Assembly (NCBI GenBank): GCA_965221605.1
Contig: CBDCSK010000016.1
Coordinates: 248,001 to 312,000, forward strand
Reading direction: 5' to 3'
Length of the DNA stretch: 64,000 bases
From: Aldehydirespirator sp965221605
GTDB taxonomy: Bacteria > Actinomycetota > Acidimicrobiia > Acidimicrobiales > Aldehydirespiratoraceae
Shown here: positions 61,503 through 64,000 of the stretch, piece after piece
Layout of the letters: every line of letters begins with the position of its first letter
Numbering within the stretch: the stretch's first letter is position 1
Translations under genes and position numbers: made by a program
Notes under the pieces: model-generated
Seen by the model: the letters and a program-made list of their open reading frames with translations, nothing else
Database searches by the model: none
What the model was told of the DNA's origin: nothing

Positions 61503-64000
61503 ATGGTAGACATCGGGAGGTCCGGCTACGGCACCGACTCGCCGCAGCCTGCCGCCGTGACTGCGGCACCGGCCCAGCACAGCGATCATCGCAGCAGCAA
61601 CCATCCCACACCAAGCGACATCGGCCTGGCCGAGACGATTGCCAGCGAGCGCTTGGCGATGCGGTTGTCCCGCTGCCTTGCGATCGATCTCGAGGTCTCC
61701 AAGGACACCGAGAAGCTCCACGCGTTCGCAGGAATCCGGCCCGACACCGGAGAGTCCGTCGTCTACCCCCGCCCAGGAATCACGCTTGACGCGGCCCTGG
61801 CCGAGTTGGACGATCTCGCTGCCGGCACCGGGTTCCTTCTCGGGCACAATCTGATCCACTTCGACTCCCGCCATCTGAACGCAGCGAATCCCAACCTGCG
61901 CCTTCACGGATTGCCGATGATCGACACGCTGTGGCTCAACCCCCTCGCCTTCCCGCGCAACCCGTATCACCGGCTGGTCAAGCACTACAAGGACGCTCAG
62001 CTGAAGAGCGGGCGCCGCAACAACCCGGAACAGGACGCCCGGCTCGCCCTGAAGGTGTTCGAGAATCAGCAGGAGCAGCTGATCGCAGCACCCTCAGAGC
62101 TCCTGGCCGCCTGGCACCACCTCACGGGTGGGCCAGGCAATCAGGGCTTCGAGCTGTTCTTCGAGCATCTACGCCGTGAGCCGAGACCGTCCGGCGCGGA
62201 AGCGCGAGCGGCGCTCCACGGCCGGCTCGACGGTGTCGCCTGCCGTATGCAGGCTCGCCGGGCGACCGAGACCGCTTCCACACACGGCTGGCCGCTCGCC
62301 TACGCGCTGGCGTGGCTTCACGTGGCGGGAGGCAATTCGGTCATGCCGCCCTGGGTTCGCCACCAGTTCCCTGAGGCCGGAGTGCTGGTACGGCGTCTGC
62401 GCGACCTCGCATGCGACGACCAGGGATGCGGCTGGTGCCGGGATCGCCACGACGCCTCCCGGGAACTGAAACGGTTCTTCGGCTTCGACGGCTTCAGGCC
62501 GGAGCCCGCAGACTCCGAAGGCCGCCCCCTCCAGCAGTCCATAGTCGAGGCCGCCATGGGAGGCCGGCATGTGCTGGGGATCCTGCCGACCGGAACCGGC
62601 AAGTCGGTGTGCTACCAGATTCCTGCGCTGTCGCGGTACGAGAAGACGGGGGCGGTGACTGTGGTCATCTCGCCGCTGGTGGCGCTGATGGCCGATCAGG
62701 TCGCAGGACTCGAGGCACACGGCATCGTGTCGTGCGTCACCGTCAACGGCACGCTGTCGATGCCGGAACGGTCCGACGCCCTCCAGAAGTTGAGACTCGG
62801 CGACGCCGCCATCGTGCTGATCTCGCCCGAGCAACTGCGCAGCGTGTCGATCCGTCGTGCACTGGACCAACGTGAGATCGGGGCGTGGGTGCTGGACGAG
62901 GCCCACTGCCTGTCGAAATGGGGACACGACTTCCGCCCCGACTACCGCTACGTCGGTCGGTTCATCCGCGAGCGAGCCGGCGGCGGAGCGATCCCGCCGG
63001 TGCTGTGCCTCACCGCCACGGCCAAGCCCGAAGTGAAGGAGGAGATCGTCGACCACTTCTGGAGTGAACTCGGGATCGAGATGCGGGTGTTCGACGGCGG
63101 GAGCCGCCGCACCAACCTGAACTTCGTGGTGGTCGAGACGAGCACCCCCAACAAGCTCCACGACATCCACACGCGGCTGGAGCACCACTTGCCACCCGAG
63201 ACCGAGGGCGGAGCGATCGTGTACTGCGCGACCCGCCGGATGACCGCTGACGTGGCGGGCTTCCTCCAGGAGCAGGGAATCGCGGCTGACCGCTTCCACG
63301 CAGGATTGCCGCCGGAGGAGAAGAAGAACATCCAGCAGAGCTTCATCGCCGGTGACCTGCGGGCGATAGCCGCCACCAACGCCTTCGGAATGGGGATCGA
63401 CAAGCCTGACGTGCGACTCGTCATCCACGCCGACATCCCGTCGTCGTTGGAGAACTACCTCCAAGAGGCGGGACGGGCCGGGCGGGACCGGGACACGGCC
63501 CATTGCGTGCTGCTGTACACGAAGGAGGACGTCGAGCGTCAGTTCGGCATGTCGGCTCGCTCGCGCCTCACTCGCAGCGAGATCCACGGGGTTCTGCGGG
63601 CCCTGCGAAGGCTCGGCCGGCGCAACCGGAGCAACATTGTGATCGCCAGCACCGGCGAGATTCTCGACGAGGACGAGGACAAGGACTTCAGGCGGGACTC
63701 GTTCACGGACGACACACGAGCACGGACGGCACTCTCGTGGCTCGAGGAGTCACAGCTCCTGACCCGGGAGGAGAACCGGGTGCAGATCTTCCCATCGTGG
63801 TTGCGGGTGAGTTCCGTGGAGGAGGCCCGGCAGAAGCTCAACCGGCAGCCCTCCGTGGCTCCCCGGCGCGAGAACCTGCTCTCCATTGTTGAGACGCTGA
63901 TCGACGCCGAGCCCGATGAGGGCATCTCCACCGACCTGCTCATGAGTGCATGCGGCCTCAGCTCCGAGCAGGTGAGGAGCGCCCTGCACGACCTGGAGCG
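61503..64000 (+). CDS. RecQ-family helicase with N-terminal DEDD exonuclease domain (partial)
   Basis: The frame opens at ATG 61503 and runs off the right edge (832 codons seen). Residues about 55-190 form a DnaQ-like 3'-5' exonuclease: Asp62-x-Glu64 (LAIDLEVSKD), Asp121 (LGHNLIHFDSRHL) and Asp178 (NNPEQDARLAL). The usual fourth-motif His/Tyr is replaced by Asn. The RecQ helicase follows: Walker A GILPTGTGKSVCYQIPAL (Lys367), DEAH in WVLDEAHCLSKWGHDFRPDY (Asp465), CLTATAKPEV, and motif V-VI ATNAFGMGIDKPDV...YLQEAGRAGRDRD. A zinc-like CGWCRDRH segment lies between the domains. The fusion resembles human WRN. It probably resolves DNA structures or acts in genome defence. Its codon bias is milder than its neighbours. 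Confidence 0.85.
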   Translation, partial: MVDIGRSGYGTDSPQPAAVTAAPAQHSDHRSSNHPTPSDIGLAETIASERLAMRLSRCLAIDLEVSKDTEKLHAFAGIRPDTGESVVYPRPGITLDAALAELDDLAAGTGFLLGHNLIHFDSRHLNAANPNLRLHGLPMIDTLWLNPLAFPRNPYHRLVKHYKDAQLKSGRRNNPEQDARLALKVFENQQEQLIAAPSELLAAWHHLTGGPGNQGFELFFEHLRREPRPSGAEARAALHGRLDGVACRMQARRATETASTHGWPLAYALAWLHVAGGNSVMPPWVRHQFPEAGVLVRRLRDLACDDQGCGWCRDRHDASRELKRFFGFDGFRPEPADSEGRPLQQSIVEAAMGGRHVLGILPTGTGKSVCYQIPALSRYEKTGAVTVVISPLVALMADQVAGLEAHGIVSCVTVNGTLSMPERSDALQKLRLGDAAIVLISPEQLRSVSIRRALDQREIGAWVLDEAHCLSKWGHDFRPDYRYVGRFIRERAGGGAIPPVLCLTATAKPEVKEEIVDHFWSELGIEMRVFDGGSRRTNLNFVVVETSTPNKLHDIHTRLEHHLPPETEGGAIVYCATRRMTADVAGFLQEQGIAADRFHAGLPPEEKKNIQQSFIAGDLRAIAATNAFGMGIDKPDVRLVIHADIPSSLENYLQEAGRAGRDRDTAHCVLLYTKEDVERQFGMSARSRLTRSEIHGVLRALRRLGRRNRSNIVIASTGEILDEDEDKDFRRDSFTDDTRARTALSWLEESQLLTREENRVQIFPSWLRVSSVEEARQKLNRQPSVAPRRENLLSIVETLIDAEPDEGISTDLLMSACGLSSEQVRSALHDLE

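Overview
The window is high-GC chromosomal DNA of an actinobacterium, most likely a member of the class Acidimicrobiia. The evidence is a dcw (division and cell wall) cluster with mraZ, rsmH, murE with the meso-DAP DNPR motif, ftsZ, sepF, yggT and divIVA and no ftsA; an mtrA-mtrB-lpqB-like signalling operon; a bacterial proteasome activator (Bpa); a PimB-like mannosyltransferase; and DUF222/HNH and DUF3040 proteins. The class is an inference from gene order and protein style. There is no 16S rRNA gene in the window.

Layout. (1) 1-2710: a truncated 5'-nucleotidase, a Gfo/Idh/MocA-type oxidoreductase, a coiled-coil zinc-ribbon protein and a small membrane protein. (2) 2711-10414: an accessory island beside the RNase P RNA gene. 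It holds a DUF222-HNH protein and a two-gene McrBC-like restriction system. The McrB-like GTPase gene is split by an IS5/IS1182-type element with a CTAG target duplication, and removing the element restores one 908-codon frame. (3) 10415-18608: rnpB, trpD, an IS1380-family element, queG, a PimB-like glycosyltransferase, then pfkA, a ROK glucokinase and a SRPBCC protein on the minus strand. (4) 18862-30391: the mtrAB-lpqB-like operon, dinB, DUF3040, the MoxR/DUF58/transglutaminase operon, an HNH nuclease and a lipoate-ligase-like gene. (5) 30582-49474: the dcw cluster from the mraZ promoter to divIVA. The genes from ftsL to ftsQ overlap by 4 bp in succession, so they probably form one translationally coupled operon. 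There is no murF between murE and mraY. pgeF and sepF each carry an apparent +1 frameshift. (6) 49544-61462: a DksA-like protein, lspA, rluD, an Rrf2 regulator, a phosphodiesterase, bpa, a lower-GC islet of small genes, dnaE, a hypothetical protein, a nitroreductase and a DUF35/thiolase pair. (7) 61503-end: a RecQ helicase with an N-terminal DEDD-type exonuclease domain (Werner-like architecture), cut by the window edge.

The most unusual non-coding signals are a family of nine intergenic repeats of about 100-150 bp between 13.5 and 45.8 kb. They have a fixed head (AGGCCGAGCG), core and tail, occur in both orientations, and often supply the stop codon of the upstream gene. There is also a 25-bp inverted repeat (24/25 matching) enclosing 77 bp in the mraZ-rsmH leader. 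No CRISPR array, prophage, tRNA or rRNA gene was seen.
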